Source: Lachnospiraceae bacterium | Lineage (GTDB): Bacteria > Bacillota > Clostridia > Lachnospirales > Lachnospiraceae | Assembly: GCA_021202635.1 (NCBI GenBank) | Contig: JAJQCQ010000093.1 | Span: 1-64,000, forward strand | Direction: 5' to 3' | Length of the DNA: 64,000 nt | Shown: piece by piece, positions 1 to 8,774 of the stretch | Layout of the letters: each line of letters opens with the position of its first letter | Position numbering within the stretch: position 1 is the first letter of the stretch | Made by a program: the position numbers and the translations under genes | The notes under the pieces: model-generated | Told to the model about the DNA's origin: nothing | Seen by the model: the letters and a program-made list of their open reading frames with translations, nothing else | Database searches by the model: none

Positions 1-71
1 AGCGGGTGATGGGAATCGAACCCACGTGTCCAGCTTGGAAGGCTGGTGTTCTACCATTGAACTACACCCGC
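1..71 (-). tRNA. tRNA-Gly (anticodon TCC)
   Basis: The minus strand folds as a complete cloverleaf: acceptor stem GCGGGTG/CACCCGC, T-loop GGTTCGATTCC, anticodon stem CCAGC/GCTGG with loop CTTCCAA, giving anticodon TCC (glycine). The discriminator T lies at position 1, so the 3' end is at the window edge and no encoded CCA can be judged. It is read together with the neighbouring tRNA-Pro from a shared upstream promoter. Confidence 0.95.
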
Positions 72-92
72 AGAATAATATAAACCTGGCAA

Positions 93-167
93 TCGGGGTG
101 ACAGGATTCGAACCTGCGACCTCCTGGTCCCAAACCAGGCGCTCTAGCCAAGCTGAGCCACACCCCG
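93..167 (-). tRNA. tRNA-Pro (anticodon TGG)
   Basis: Minus-strand cloverleaf with acceptor CGGGGTG/CACCCCG, discriminator A, T-arm GCAGGTTCGAATCCTGT, and anticodon stem CCTGG/CCAGG around loop TTTGGGA, giving anticodon TGG (proline). It is the first gene of a two-tRNA transcript ending with tRNA-Gly 21 bases further on. Confidence 0.96.
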
Positions 168-208
168 AAAGGCATATCAAGGCGCCCCTTGCGCTTGACG
201 CAAGATGC

Positions 209-237
209 ATTATATTACAGAGCGCCCTGATTGTCAA
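209..237 (-). promoter_or_regulatory. Promoter of the tRNA-Pro/tRNA-Gly unit
   Basis: Perfect sigma-A type promoter on the minus strand: -35 TTGACA at 232-237, 17-base spacer, -10 TATAAT at 209-214. Transcription would start about 35 bases before tRNA-Pro. Confidence 0.88.
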
Positions 238-261
238 CCATTTTTTTCGCAAAAATCATTT

Positions 262-298
262 TTTTCGTTAAAACGGATCTTTCCGGTCCGATGATCCG
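262..298 (-). terminator. Probable terminator of glmS
   Basis: CGGATC at one side and GATCCG at the other (274-298) can pair, followed on the minus strand by TTTTAACG and a further T run. It sits about 30 bases beyond the glmS stop, in the right direction. The stem is short, so efficiency is uncertain. Confidence 0.5.
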
Positions 299-324
299 GC
301 AGGCAGTCCGAACCGCTGTCTTTG

Positions 325-2163
325 CTACTCCACTGTCACGCTTTTCGCCAGGTTTCTCGGTTTATCCACATCCAGACCTTTGGCAACAGCCACGTAATAA
401 CCGAGCAGCTGCAGTGGCACCACAGCCAGAGAGGCTGCAAAGTGCGGGTCGGTACGGGGAATGTACACCGTAAAATTCACATGGTCCCCAATTGCGTAAT
501 TGCCATAGCTGGTCAGGCCGAACAGATACGCGCCGCGGCTCTGCACCTCGACCATATTGCTGACTGTCTTTTCATAGAGATCATTCTGAGTGAGCAGGCC
601 AATCACCAGTGTTCCCTCCTCAATCAGAGAAATCGTACCGTGCTTCAGCTCTCCCGCCGCATATGCCTCGGAATGAATATAGCTGATCTCCTTCATTTTC
701 AGGCTGCCTTCCAGGGAAATCGCGTAATCCAGACCTCTGCCGATGAAAAAGACATCCTTCGCGTTCGCGTATTTCGCCGCGAACCATTGCAGCCGCTCTT
801 TGTCGTCCAGGATGCGGACAATCTTTGCCGGAAGCGTCTCCAGCTCCGCCAGCATCGAAGCGCACTGTTCTTCTGTCACCGTCCCCCGCACGATTCCAAG
901 CTGAATCGCAAGCAGATAGCTGGCAATCAGCTGTGTGCTGTAAGCTTTGGTGGTCGCTACCGCGATCTCTGGTCCGGCCAGCGTATAGAAAACATGATCC
1001 GCCTCGCGTGCAATGGAGCTGCCGATGACATTGACAATCGCAAGGGTGCGCAGGTGATTCTCTTTTGCCTTGCGCAGCGCGGCCAGGCTGTCCGCAGTCT
1101 CGCCGCTCTGGCTGATGATCACCACCAGAGAGTCCGGATCCAGAATCTGATTCCGGTAGCGGAATTCACTTGCCAGATCGACCCGGACCGGAATACGCGC
1201 CAGATCCTCAATCACATACTGCGCCGCCATCCCTACATGATATGCGGAACCACAGGCCACAATCTCAATCTGATGAATCCCCTGCATGATTTCACTGGTA
1301 AGTCCAAGCGATTCAAAATCAATCGTTCCGTCTCTGACAACCGAATGAAGCGTATCCTCCACAGCCTTGGGCTGCTCATGGATCTCTTTCATCATGAAAT
1401 GTTCAAAGCCGCCTTTTTCAGCCGCCTCCGCGTCCCACTGAATCTCCACGGCAGGATTTTCCACAAGATCGCCGTTCAGGTCGTAGAACTCAGCCGCACC
1501 CTTCGTCAGTCTGGCCATCTCCAGATTCTCAATATAGTGAATCTGACGGGTATACTTTAAAATAGCCGGCACATCGGAAGCCAGAAACGTCTCCCCCTCT
1601 GTCACACCGATCACCATAGGGCTGTCTTTTCTCGCCGCATAGATCTCACCCGGATAGTCTTTAAACATCACCGCCAGAGCATAGGAGCCGCGGATACGAA
1701 CCATCGACTTCGCAAGTGCATCGATCGGCCCCACCTTGTATTTTTTATAATAATAATCGATCAGCTTGACAGCCACCTCGGTATCGGTTTCGGAATAAAA
1801 GGTATATCCCTTGTGCAGCAGCTTATCTTTCAGCTCCTGATAATTCTCAATAATCCCATTATGTACTGCCACAACATTCATCTGATCGGATGCATGCGGA
1901 TGCGCGTTAATCTCAGACGGCTCCCCGTGCGTCGCCCAGCGTGTATGGCCTAATCCACAGGTGCCGTGTATGGCCGTCCCGCCATTTGTCTTCTCATCCA
2001 GAACGCGCAGACGTCCCTTGGCTTTTACAATCTCCGGATCCTTTTCCCCATCCCGGATCGCGATTCCGGATGAATCATATCCGCGATATTCCAGCTTTGA
2101 CAGACCATCCAAAAGGATCGGAGCAGCCTGCCCTCCGCCTGTGTAACCAACAATTCCACACAT
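325..2163 (-). CDS. glmS: Glutamine--fructose-6-phosphate aminotransferase (isomerizing)
   Basis: Makes glucosamine-6-phosphate from fructose-6-phosphate and glutamine, the entry step to UDP-GlcNAc and cell wall. The 612-residue protein begins MCGIVGYTG, so the N-terminal nucleophile Cys is exposed after Met removal; the glutaminase domain carries HTRWATHG and ENYQELK motifs, and two SIS isomerase domains follow (CGSAYHVG, ISQSGETADS, KMKEISYIHSEAY). It ends in KSVTVE as the family does. The start at 2163 is preferred over upstream in-frame starts because of the AGAAAGGAAAA ribosome site and the obligatory MCGIVG. It lies only 28 bases after cbiC, so it appears to be the last gene of the cobalamin cluster; no glmS ribozyme is recognisable before it. 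Confidence 0.97.
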   Translation of the reverse strand: MCGIVGYTGGGQAAPILLDGLSKLEYRGYDSSGIAIRDGEKDPEIVKAKGRLRVLDEKTNGGTAIHGTCGLGHTRWATHGEPSEINAHPHASDQMNVVAVHNGIIENYQELKDKLLHKGYTFYSETDTEVAVKLIDYYYKKYKVGPIDALAKSMVRIRGSYALAVMFKDYPGEIYAARKDSPMVIGVTEGETFLASDVPAILKYTRQIHYIENLEMARLTKGAAEFYDLNGDLVENPAVEIQWDAEAAEKGGFEHFMMKEIHEQPKAVEDTLHSVVRDGTIDFESLGLTSEIMQGIHQIEIVACGSAYHVGMAAQYVIEDLARIPVRVDLASEFRYRNQILDPDSLVVIISQSGETADSLAALRKAKENHLRTLAIVNVIGSSIAREADHVFYTLAGPEIAVATTKAYSTQLIASYLLAIQLGIVRGTVTEEQCASMLAELETLPAKIVRILDDKERLQWFAAKYANAKDVFFIGRGLDYAISLEGSLKMKEISYIHSEAYAAGELKHGTISLIEEGTLVIGLLTQNDLYEKTVSNMVEVQSRGAYLFGLTSYGNYAIGDHVNFTVYIPRTDPHFAASLAVVPLQLLGYYVAVAKGLDVDKPRNLAKSVTVE

Positions 2164-2191
2164 ATCGTTTTCCTTTCTGTCTAAAATGTGG

Positions 2192-2893
2192 CTATTTCCG
2201 GCTCCCGTCCAGCTCATACAGCAGGGCGTTACAGATGCAGGCGGCAACGTTGCTTCCGCCCTTCCGTCCCCGTGCCACAATATAGGGGATATCCGTCTGC
2301 ATAATCAGCTCCTTGGACTGCACCACATTGACAAAGCCGACCGGTACGCCGATAATCAGCTCCGGCCGGATCTTTCCGTCCAGAATCAGCTCATACAGCC
2401 GGATCAGCGCCGTGGGCGCATTGCCGACTGCATAGATCAGCGGACGGTTCAGCGCCGCCGCCTTATCCACACAGACCGAGGCGCGTGTAACACCGCGCCG
2501 TTTCGCTTCCCGCGCCACATCCTCGTCTGCCATAAAGCAGAAGGCCTCACAGCCGGCCTTTTTCAGACTGGGTTTGTTGATACCCGAAAGCGCCATATTG
2601 GTATCCGTAATGATCCACGCACCCTTTCGCAGTGCCTCCAGCGCCGCATCTACTGCGCCGTCCGAGAAGCAGAGTGTATCCAGATAATCAAAATCCGCTG
2701 AGGTGTGAATCACACGCCTGATAATCATTGCGCGGTTATCATCCGGGATGCGGTCCCCGGCCTCCTGCGAAATGATCGCAAAGCTGCGGCGCTCAATCTC
2801 CATCGGGCCAAGGCGTTCAATGTCATTCAGGGATACTGCCTTTTCCCGGGAATCACGCGCAAGCAGTGTTCCTTCCATTCTTTCGCTGTCCAT
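2192..2893 (-). CDS. cbiC: Precorrin-8X methylmutase (cobalt-precorrin-8 methylmutase)
   Basis: Moves a methyl group from C-11 to C-12 to give hydrogenobyrinate or cobyrinate in cobalamin synthesis. The 233-residue protein has the family signatures RRVIHTSADFDY with catalytic His63, TDTNMALSGINK, and AVGNAPTAL near residue 175, and ends with the GSNVAAC region. Ribosome site GGAGGAAA precedes the ATG. It follows the aldolase-type gene after a repeat-bearing gap and precedes glmS by 28 bases. Which version (cobalt-first anaerobic, or oxygen route) cannot be told from this protein alone; Clostridia usually use the anaerobic route. Confidence 0.95.
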   Translation of the reverse strand: MDSERMEGTLLARDSREKAVSLNDIERLGPMEIERRSFAIISQEAGDRIPDDNRAMIIRRVIHTSADFDYLDTLCFSDGAVDAALEALRKGAWIITDTNMALSGINKPSLKKAGCEAFCFMADEDVAREAKRRGVTRASVCVDKAAALNRPLIYAVGNAPTALIRLYELILDGKIRPELIIGVPVGFVNVVQSKELIMQTDIPYIVARGRKGGSNVAACICNALLYELDGSRK

Positions 2894-2923
2894 GCGATTT
2901 CCTCCACATCTGCGTTTCTGAAG

Positions 2924-3021
2924 CGTAACTGTTCCTGCCCTCCCAGTTACCCTGCTGCCTGTGATATCATCATGCGCCCCTGACCACGCAGCAGGTGCGT
3001 GGTCGGGGTGTAAACAGTAAC
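2924..3021. repeat. Intergenic palindromic repeat, GTAAC-arm type, copy 1
   Basis: Two pieces lie between cbiC and the aldolase gene: GTAACTGTTCC...GGAACAGTTAC-like arms at 2924-2950 and a strong hairpin at 2977-3008 with apex GCAGCAGGTGC and stem CCCCTGACCAC/GTGGTCGGGG, ending in AGTAAC at 3021. Related to copies near 5.7, 12.1, 23.9, 26.0, 40.3, 51.2 and 54.6 kb. Confidence 0.8.
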
Positions 3022-3025
3022 CAAA

Positions 3026-4000
3026 TCAGTCCTGCGCCACCACTTCACGGTAAAATTCCGCGTAATCGCTCCGCCCTTCCCTGGTAAAGGCAATCGCAGT
3101 GCGCGGATGCTGGTTCAGAAGGCCGGTCATAAGATACTGCAGATCATATCCCCAGACAACACCTTCTTTTTTTAATTTTCCGATCCATTCATCGACAAAC
3201 TGGATCGCCGGGAAGACTTTATATTTGGGATTGCGCAGGAAGCCGAGCAAAAGCTCCATCGCGCAGTTGCCCGCGCCTCGTCCCATCCCCGCATAGGTAC
3301 CGTCCAGCCAGTCCGCGCCGTCGCCGACTGCCTCGATCGTATTCGCAAACGCCAGCTGCTGGTTGTTATGGGCGTGTATACCGACCTTCTTTCCGTATTT
3401 CGCCGCAAAATTCATATAGATATCCGCAATTCGCGCAATCTGCTCCGGATAAAGAGAGCCGTAGCTGTCCACGATGTAGCAGACATCCACCGGCGTCTTT
3501 CCCAGCAAATCCAGCGCAACAACAAGGTCCCCTTCCTGCGCGTTGGAGATTGCCATAATATTGCAGCTTGTCTCATACCCTTTGGCGTACGCATCCTCAA
3601 TCATATCAATCGCGCCAGGCATGGTATTCAGATAAGTGGCGACACGGATCAGATCAATCGGACTGTCCGAGCGATTGATGATATCGGTCTTATAATCGCA
3701 GCGTCCGACGTCTGCCATCACCGAAATCTTCAAATCCGTATTGTTCTCACCCACAATCGCGCGAATGTCCTCATCACTGCTGAATTTCCACTTTCCGAAT
3801 TTATTCGGGTCAAACATCTCGCGTGAGGCTTTGTAGCCGAACTCCATATAGTCAACGCCCGCCCGGATATTTGCCTGATACAGTGCACGGACAAAATCAT
3901 CCGTAAAATAAAAATCATTGACAAGCCCGCCATCGCGCAATGTCGCATCTACCACCCGCACACTTTCGCGGTAATCCATCAGTTTTGATATCTCTTTCAT
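3026..4000 (-). CDS. Aldolase-type DRE-TIM metallolyase (HMGL-like domain)
   Basis: The 324-residue protein has the DRE-TIM barrel signature VVDATLRDGG near residue 16 and the metal-binding HAHNNQQLAF motif near residue 215, as in 4-hydroxy-2-oxovalerate aldolase, HMG-CoA lyase and isopropylmalate synthase families. Its substrate is not known; such proteins are often annotated only as aldolase catalytic domain proteins. A good ribosome site (AGAGGAG) precedes the ATG. It sits between cobQ and cbiC, which is unexpected because no step of cobalamin synthesis needs this chemistry. Co-transcription is inferred from shared strand and 100-130 base gaps, both gaps carrying repeat-like sequence. Confidence 0.82.
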   Translation of the reverse strand: MKEISKLMDYRESVRVVDATLRDGGLVNDFYFTDDFVRALYQANIRAGVDYMEFGYKASREMFDPNKFGKWKFSSDEDIRAIVGENNTDLKISVMADVGRCDYKTDIINRSDSPIDLIRVATYLNTMPGAIDMIEDAYAKGYETSCNIMAISNAQEGDLVVALDLLGKTPVDVCYIVDSYGSLYPEQIARIADIYMNFAAKYGKKVGIHAHNNQQLAFANTIEAVGDGADWLDGTYAGMGRGAGNCAMELLLGFLRNPKYKVFPAIQFVDEWIGKLKKEGVVWGYDLQYLMTGLLNQHPRTAIAFTREGRSDYAEFYREVVAQD

Positions 4001-4101
4001 CTGTTGTTTTCTCCTCTTGCTGTTTATAAAGTTCTGTAACCGTTCAAAGCGGAAGCACCTTCCGGCATTCGAAACGAATGATACCGCCAGCCGCCTTATC
4101 C

Positions 4102-5688
4102 TTATACTCCTGCCTCCAGGATCCGGTAAATCGCGCCCATATCCAGATTGGCCCGCAGCCCGGCTGCGAGCAGATCATACTGCGTCTCCTTGAAGGCCGC
4201 AAAGTCTACGGCTTTTCCCATCTGCTCGGTTACGCCTTTCGCCGTTGCCAGAGAATGAATCACCGCGGTCGCCACCTCTTCCCGGTCAAAAATACCATGC
4301 ACATAGGTACCGTAGACATTCCCTTTCCATGCGCCCTCCTGTTTTTGTTCACAGGAGAGAACATTCTCAATGGAAGTAAATGGTACGGACGCGCTTCCCG
4401 CTTCCCTGCCTCCGGCTTTTTCCGGATGGCTGTCAGAATCGCCCCCGTCCGTCAGCCGGGAGCGTCCCATATGGATTTCATATCCATACAGAGGAAGCCC
4501 GGACAATTCCGAAAGGACGCCGCCGACAGAAAGGAAGCTTCCTTCCACACGGGTACGCGCTTTTTCACATTCAAAAACCGTATCCATATCCAGCAGTCCC
4601 ATCCCGCGAATCGTTCCGCCCTCCTCGACTCCTTCCGCGTCAGTGATCGTCCGGCCAAGCATCTGGTATCCGCCGCAGACGCCAAAGATCACGGTACCGG
4701 CCTTCTGTGCCTTCAGGATTGCCGCTTCCAGCCCATTCTGCCTCATCCAGAGCAGATCGCGCATTGTATTTTTCGTCCCCGGCAGGAGTATCATATCCGG
4801 CTGCCCAAGCTGCCGGACCGACGAAACATAGCGCACGGAAACATTCTCCACACTCTCAAAAACATTAAAATCGGTAAAATTCGAGATACGGGGAAAGCGA
4901 ATCACCGCCAGATCAATCAGCGGAACCCGTGCAGAGTCCCCTTCCTGTGCAATCCTGTCATTCTCCAGACGTTCACTCAGCGAATCCTCATCCTCCAGGC
5001 TGACATGCAGGTAAGGCGTCACGCCCACCACCGGGATACCGGTCAGCTGTTCGAGCATTTCCACACCAGGATCCAGGATCGTCTTATCCCCGCGAAACTT
5101 ATTAATGATCAGACCCTTAATCAGAGCCTTCTCCTCTTTTTCCAGCAGCTCCGTTGTCCCGTAAAGCTGCGCGAACACACCGCCCCGGTCAATATCCCCG
5201 ACCAGCAGCACGGGAGCCTTCGCCAGCTTCGCCATCCCCATATTGACAATATCATCCTGCTTCAGGTTGATCTCCGCGGGACTGCCCGCGCCCTCAATCA
5301 CGATAATATCGTATACCTGATCCAGCGTATCATATGCCTTCCTGATATCCGGAACCAGGCTTTTCTTCCTCTTAAAATAATCGCGCGCATTCATGGTGCC
5401 AAGCACCTCGCCATTCACGATGACCTGTGAGCCAATATCATTCGTCGGTTTCAAAAGGATCGGGTTCATTGCGACCACCGGCTCTACGCCGGCTGCCTCT
5501 GCCTGCATCACCTGCGCCCGTCCCATCTCAAGGCCTTCCTTTGTGATAAACGAATTCAGCGCCATGTTCTGTGATTTAAAAGGCGCGACGCGGTATCCAT
5601 CCTGGTGGAAAATCCGGCACAGACCGGCTGCCACCACACTTTTGCCAACATTCGACATCGTGCCCTGAATCATAATCGCTTTCGCCAT
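4102..5688 (-). CDS. cobQ: Cobyric acid synthase (glutamine-hydrolysing)
   Basis: Amidates peripheral carboxylates of adenosylcobyrinic diamide to give cobyric acid. The N-terminal dethiobiotin-synthetase-like ATPase begins [16 protein letters not shown] with a P-loop, followed by [12 protein letters not shown] and [12 protein letters not shown]; the C-terminal triad amidotransferase shows the nucleophile region [11 protein letters not shown] and YVHGIFD. The start at 5688 (528 residues) is chosen for its AAGGGGA ribosome site; an in-frame ATG lies seven codons upstream. An Asp/Ser/Glu-rich insert of about 40 residues follows YEIHMGRS in the amidotransferase domain, longer than I expect for the family. 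Upstream gap carries a palindromic repeat. Confidence 0.95.
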   Translation of the reverse strand: MAKAIMIQGTMSNVGKSVVAAGLCRIFHQDGYRVAPFKSQNMALNSFITKEGLEMGRAQVMQAEAAGVEPVVAMNPILLKPTNDIGSQVIVNGEVLGTMNARDYFKRKKSLVPDIRKAYDTLDQVYDIIVIEGAGSPAEINLKQDDIVNMGMAKLAKAPVLLVGDIDRGGVFAQLYGTTELLEKEEKALIKGLIINKFRGDKTILDPGVEMLEQLTGIPVVGVTPYLHVSLEDEDSLSERLENDRIAQEGDSARVPLIDLAVIRFPRISNFTDFNVFESVENVSVRYVSSVRQLGQPDMILLPGTKNTMRDLLWMRQNGLEAAILKAQKAGTVIFGVCGGYQMLGRTITDAEGVEEGGTIRGMGLLDMDTVFECEKARTRVEGSFLSVGGVLSELSGLPLYGYEIHMGRSRLTDGGDSDSHPEKAGGREAGSASVPFTSIENVLSCEQKQEGAWKGNVYGTYVHGIFDREEVATAVIHSLATAKGVTEQMGKAVDFAAFKETQYDLLAAGLRANLDMGAIYRILEAGV

Positions 5689-5712
5689 CCGCTGCCGTCC
5701 CCTTTCCATAAG

Positions 5713-5769
5713 CGTTACATGTCACACCCTGCCCCGCAGCAAATGCGTGGCAGGGCTGTGACCAGTAAC
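5713..5769. repeat. Intergenic palindromic repeat, GTTAC-GGTCACA type, copy 2
   Basis: Outer arms GTTACATGTCACA and TGTGACCAGTAAC enclose hairpin CCCTGCC-CCGCAGCAAATGCGT-GGCAGGG (5728-5755). The apex GCAGC-N3-TGC is the same as in other copies but the stem differs. Lies between cobQ and cobD. Confidence 0.85.
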
Positions 5770-5780
5770 CCAGAACATAA

Positions 5781-6947
5781 CTACTGCACCATCGCTTCAA
5801 GCAATGCTTTGTTTTCTGCCTGGCTTCTCACACAGACACGAAAATAAGCCAGCCCGTCTTTCGTACGCTCCAGACCCGGAAAATTGCTGCAGTCCCGAAT
5901 CAGAAATCCCCGCTTCAGGCAACCCTCTGCCAGATTCTCCGGCCCCCGAAGAAGCAAAAAATTCGTGTTCGATGGAAATACTTCATATCCGGCCTCACGA
6001 AGCGCCGCAGCCATCTGCTCCCGGCTCTCTGCCACCTGCCGCGCACTCTCCCTGGCAAACGGACGCTCATGGGTCGCCGCGGCCGCGGCCTCCTGCGCCA
6101 CCAGAGACACATTCCACGGCTGCAGCAGCCGTCTCATCCCATCCAGAAGCTGCCGGTCACTGCACAATCCATAGCCAAACCGGATCCCCGGAAGCGCGTA
6201 TATTTTCGTAAAAGAGCGAATCACGAACACGTCCGGCACTTCAGGCACGATATCGGCGCCTGAAAATGTCCTCGTCCGATCCTCTTCACTCAGAAAATCA
6301 AAAAAACTCTCATCCAGCACCAGAAGAACCCGGTTTTTCACGCACAATTCGATCAATGCACGCAAAATCGCCGTCTCGATCACCCGGCCGGTCGGGTTAT
6401 TGGGGCTGCCAAGGATCATCATCGTCCGCGTATCCGCGCGGGCAGCTCCATCTTTCCCCAAAGCCGGCACCTGCTGTCGTGTCTCTGTGCCAGAAACAGG
6501 CAGCCGATCTGTATTTTCCAGGAACCGGACCACTGCCTTCAGAAAATCCTCCCCCAGAACAAACTGCTGCTCCGCTTTCATCTCATAGCGGCAGATCGCA
6601 CATCCAAACGCGTCTAACGCCTGCTCATATTCATAAAAGGAAGGGACTGCCAGAAGCGCCCGCTGCGGCAAATAGGCGCCCGCAAGCGCAAACATCAGTT
6701 CCGCAGCCCCGTTTCCGCAGATAATGTGTCCGGGCTGAAGCTCTGTCGTGTGGCAGCCATCGTTTTCGTAATCCGCGAGCGCCCTCCGCAGCGAGCGGCA
6801 GTCCGGATCCGGATAATGGACAGACCTGTCCACTGCGCGGATCGCCGCCTCTCGCACTGAAGCGGGCATCCCGCGAAAATTAATATTTGCAGAAAAATCT
6901 CTGACACCGCTGTGTGTGTAGACGTCTCCGCCATGCTTATGTGCCAT
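5781..6947 (-). CDS. cobD: Threonine-phosphate decarboxylase-type PLP aminotransferase
   Basis: Class I/II PLP enzyme of 388 residues matching CobD/CobC, which makes (R)-1-amino-2-propanol phosphate for the nucleotide-loop linker of cobalamin. Visible motifs: N-terminal HGGDVYTHSG...DFSANIN, typical of CobD; GNGAAELMF; GSPNNPTGR; LDESFFDF; and the Schiff-base lysine in RSFTKIYALPGIRFGY. Histidinol-phosphate aminotransferase is the main alternative but the N-terminus and the neighbours cobQ and cbiB favour CobD. The stretch around residues 150-175 is an extra Thr/Arg/Gly-rich loop before the SPNNPTG strand. Ribosome site AGGAGAAA. Confidence 0.92.
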   Translation of the reverse strand: MAHKHGGDVYTHSGVRDFSANINFRGMPASVREAAIRAVDRSVHYPDPDCRSLRRALADYENDGCHTTELQPGHIICGNGAAELMFALAGAYLPQRALLAVPSFYEYEQALDAFGCAICRYEMKAEQQFVLGEDFLKAVVRFLENTDRLPVSGTETRQQVPALGKDGAARADTRTMMILGSPNNPTGRVIETAILRALIELCVKNRVLLVLDESFFDFLSEEDRTRTFSGADIVPEVPDVFVIRSFTKIYALPGIRFGYGLCSDRQLLDGMRRLLQPWNVSLVAQEAAAAATHERPFARESARQVAESREQMAAALREAGYEVFPSNTNFLLLRGPENLAEGCLKRGFLIRDCSNFPGLERTKDGLAYFRVCVRSQAENKALLEAMVQ

Positions 6948-6987
6948 AAATCAACATTTTCTCCTGAAATCTGCCCATTGCTGCTTC

Positions 6988-7012
6988 CCGGTTACTGGTC
7001 ACACCGGAACTG
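6988..7012. repeat. Partial GTTAC-GGTCACA repeat arm
   Basis: GGTTACTGGTCACACC matches the outer arm of the palindromic repeat family, without a clear partner arm. It lies in the 186-base gap between cobD and the precorrin-2 dehydrogenase gene; the rest of that gap shows nothing else I can assign. Confidence 0.5.
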
Positions 7013-7133
7013 CCCTGGAAGTATCTGTTTGCCCACTGGGGTCGATTATAACGTATTTCCCGCAAAAAAGCTACCTATTTCGCATCTTATATTTCATACA
7101 ACCTCATCCGATGTTGTAGTTCGCACATTACTG

Positions 7134-7661
7134 TCACTCATATCTGCTTCTGAATTCCGCGCTGTCAAAGAGCATTTCGATCCGCCGGCGCGTCTCTTTC
7201 ACCAGCCGATGATCCTCCCCGGAGGCATTGATTCCGATCACCACGGTTCCATCCTCTACAATAGAAGGAAACTGAAAGTCACAGCATTTCGCGTCCGAGC
7301 AGACATTCACCGGAATCCCCCGCGCCTGGCAGAGCGTACCGATGCGGGCATTCAATTGCGCATCACTGGTGGCCGCAAGCACAAAATCTTTTTGATTTAA
7401 ATCCGCTTCCGCAAAGCCTCTCTCAAGGACGGTAATCCTGGTACCGGCGATCTCCACCGTCCCTGCGTCTGTCACACTCTCCCGTGTTTCCTGCCCGTTT
7501 CTGCCGATTCTTTGTCCAAATTCCGCCGGGATCTGCAAAGCCACAACCGTCACATGTCCGGCGAAGCCGCACAGGGCGCGAATTCTTCGGGAAGCGATTT
7601 TTCCCGCGCCAACGACAAGAATTTCTTTCTGTGACAAATCCAGGAACAAAGGAAAATACAT
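7134..7661 (-). CDS. Precorrin-2 dehydrogenase (siroheme synthase N-terminal type)
   Basis: NAD-dependent oxidation of precorrin-2 to sirohydrochlorin. The 175-residue protein begins with the MYFPLFLDL strand, has the Rossmann glycine motif VVGAGKIASRRI near residue 16, then VLAATSDAQLNARI and the NVCSDAKCCDFQFPSIVEDG stretch typical of the CysG/Met8/SirC N-terminal region. There is no methyltransferase domain, so it is the stand-alone form. It feeds both siroheme and, in anaerobic cobalamin synthesis, the cobalt-insertion branch. Ribosome site AAGGAGGGGG. Confidence 0.93.
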   Translation of the reverse strand: MYFPLFLDLSQKEILVVGAGKIASRRIRALCGFAGHVTVVALQIPAEFGQRIGRNGQETRESVTDAGTVEIAGTRITVLERGFAEADLNQKDFVLAATSDAQLNARIGTLCQARGIPVNVCSDAKCCDFQFPSIVEDGTVVIGINASGEDHRLVKETRRRIEMLFDSAEFRSRYE

Positions 7662-7717
7662 GTTCCCCCTCCTTGTATCCTTCCTGCTGCCCTGCGCCTT
7701 CTTCCGGGTACTGGCTT

Positions 7718-8746
7718 CTATGCCAAAACTCCTGCCACAAGCAGCAAAACTACAATCTTAAGCATCCCCAGAACAGCCAGAGACAGCACAGATGCCGCCA
7801 CCATCAGCCGGTTTACTCTCTCGATGTCCTCCCGCTCAACGGGGCGGTCGTCATCCCCGATCAACGGTTTTTTATACAGCTTTCCAAAATAATACGCGTC
7901 GCCGGCGAGCTGCACATGCAGCGCTCCGGCCGCCGCGGATTCGGTCTGCGCGGAATTCGGACTGGCGTGGTTTCTGCGGTCACGACGCCAGATTTTCCAC
8001 GCATTTTTCCCGTCCAGCCCCACCAGCGGCGCCGCGGCAATCAGCAGCAGCGCTGCCAGCCTGGCCGGGATATAGTTCACCACATCATCCAGCCTGGCCG
8101 CAAACCGGCCAAAATACAGGTATTTCTCATTTTTATAGCCGACCATGGAATCCATCGTATTGATGCTTTTATAAAAAAAGCCCAGAACGCCGCCGCCGAT
8201 CATCATATAGAGTATCGGCGCGAAAACACCGTCTGAAAAGTTCTCCGCCACCGTCTCGACCGCGGCTTTCACAACGCCGGTTTCCGAGAGAGCCTGTGTA
8301 TCGCGGCCGACAATCCGCGCCACTGCGTTCCGCCCTGCTTCAAGACCATCTGTCTCCAGCGCGCGTTTCACATTCATACTCTCTTTTTTCAGCGATTTTA
8401 CCGCCAGCAGGAAAAAGCACAGCACAGCTTCCGAGGCCACCCCCAGCCAGGCATTTATCCGATAACAGAAAAAAAGCAGCAGCGCCGGGATTCCTGTCGA
8501 AATTCCAATGACCAGAATTGCCATCCACACGCCGCCCGCCAGCTCTCTGCGATGGAAGGCCGTCTCCGAAGAGCTTCCCGCATCCCGCTTTCCTGCGCAC
8601 AGCGGGCGAATCCGTTTTTCCAGCTTCGCGATCAGATTGCCAATCAGGCAGATCGGGTGCAGCGGGGTCGACGGGTCTCCGAAAATCAGGTCCAGCACAA
8701 AGCCGATCAAAACCGCAATCAACGATCCAGTCAGGTAAACAAACAT
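7718..8746 (-). CDS. cbiB: Adenosylcobinamide-phosphate synthase, integral membrane
   Basis: Attaches aminopropanol (phosphate) to adenosylcobyric acid. The 342-residue membrane protein has the hallmark FVLDLIFGDPSTPLHPICLIG near the N-terminus, ETVAENFSDGVFAPILYM, and STMDSMVGYKNEKY-like NTMDSMVGYKN plus the DDVVNYIPARL segment, with four to five hydrophobic segments. CobD, upstream of cobQ in the same array, would supply its linker. Strong AGGAGGAAGG ribosome site; 28 bases separate it from the cobU-like gene. Confidence 0.96.
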   Translation of the reverse strand: MFVYLTGSLIAVLIGFVLDLIFGDPSTPLHPICLIGNLIAKLEKRIRPLCAGKRDAGSSSETAFHRRELAGGVWMAILVIGISTGIPALLLFFCYRINAWLGVASEAVLCFFLLAVKSLKKESMNVKRALETDGLEAGRNAVARIVGRDTQALSETGVVKAAVETVAENFSDGVFAPILYMMIGGGVLGFFYKSINTMDSMVGYKNEKYLYFGRFAARLDDVVNYIPARLAALLLIAAAPLVGLDGKNAWKIWRRDRRNHASPNSAQTESAAAGALHVQLAGDAYYFGKLYKKPLIGDDDRPVEREDIERVNRLMVAASVLSLAVLGMLKIVVLLLVAGVLA

Positions 8747-8774
8747 ATCCTTCCTCCTGCTTCCTTCCCGCCGC

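Noticed and set aside
322..1560. Long open frame on the plus strand opposite glmS
   Set aside because: It lacks any recognisable motif and is explained by codon use of the well-supported glmS on the other strand.
2164..2191. glmS ribozyme
   Set aside because: Only 28 bases separate cbiC and glmS, too short for the ribozyme, and no conserved core in or before cbiC end.
4078..5430. 450-codon open frame opposite cobQ
   Set aside because: Antisense shadow; composition rich in His/Arg/Leu without domains, while cobQ has complete motifs.
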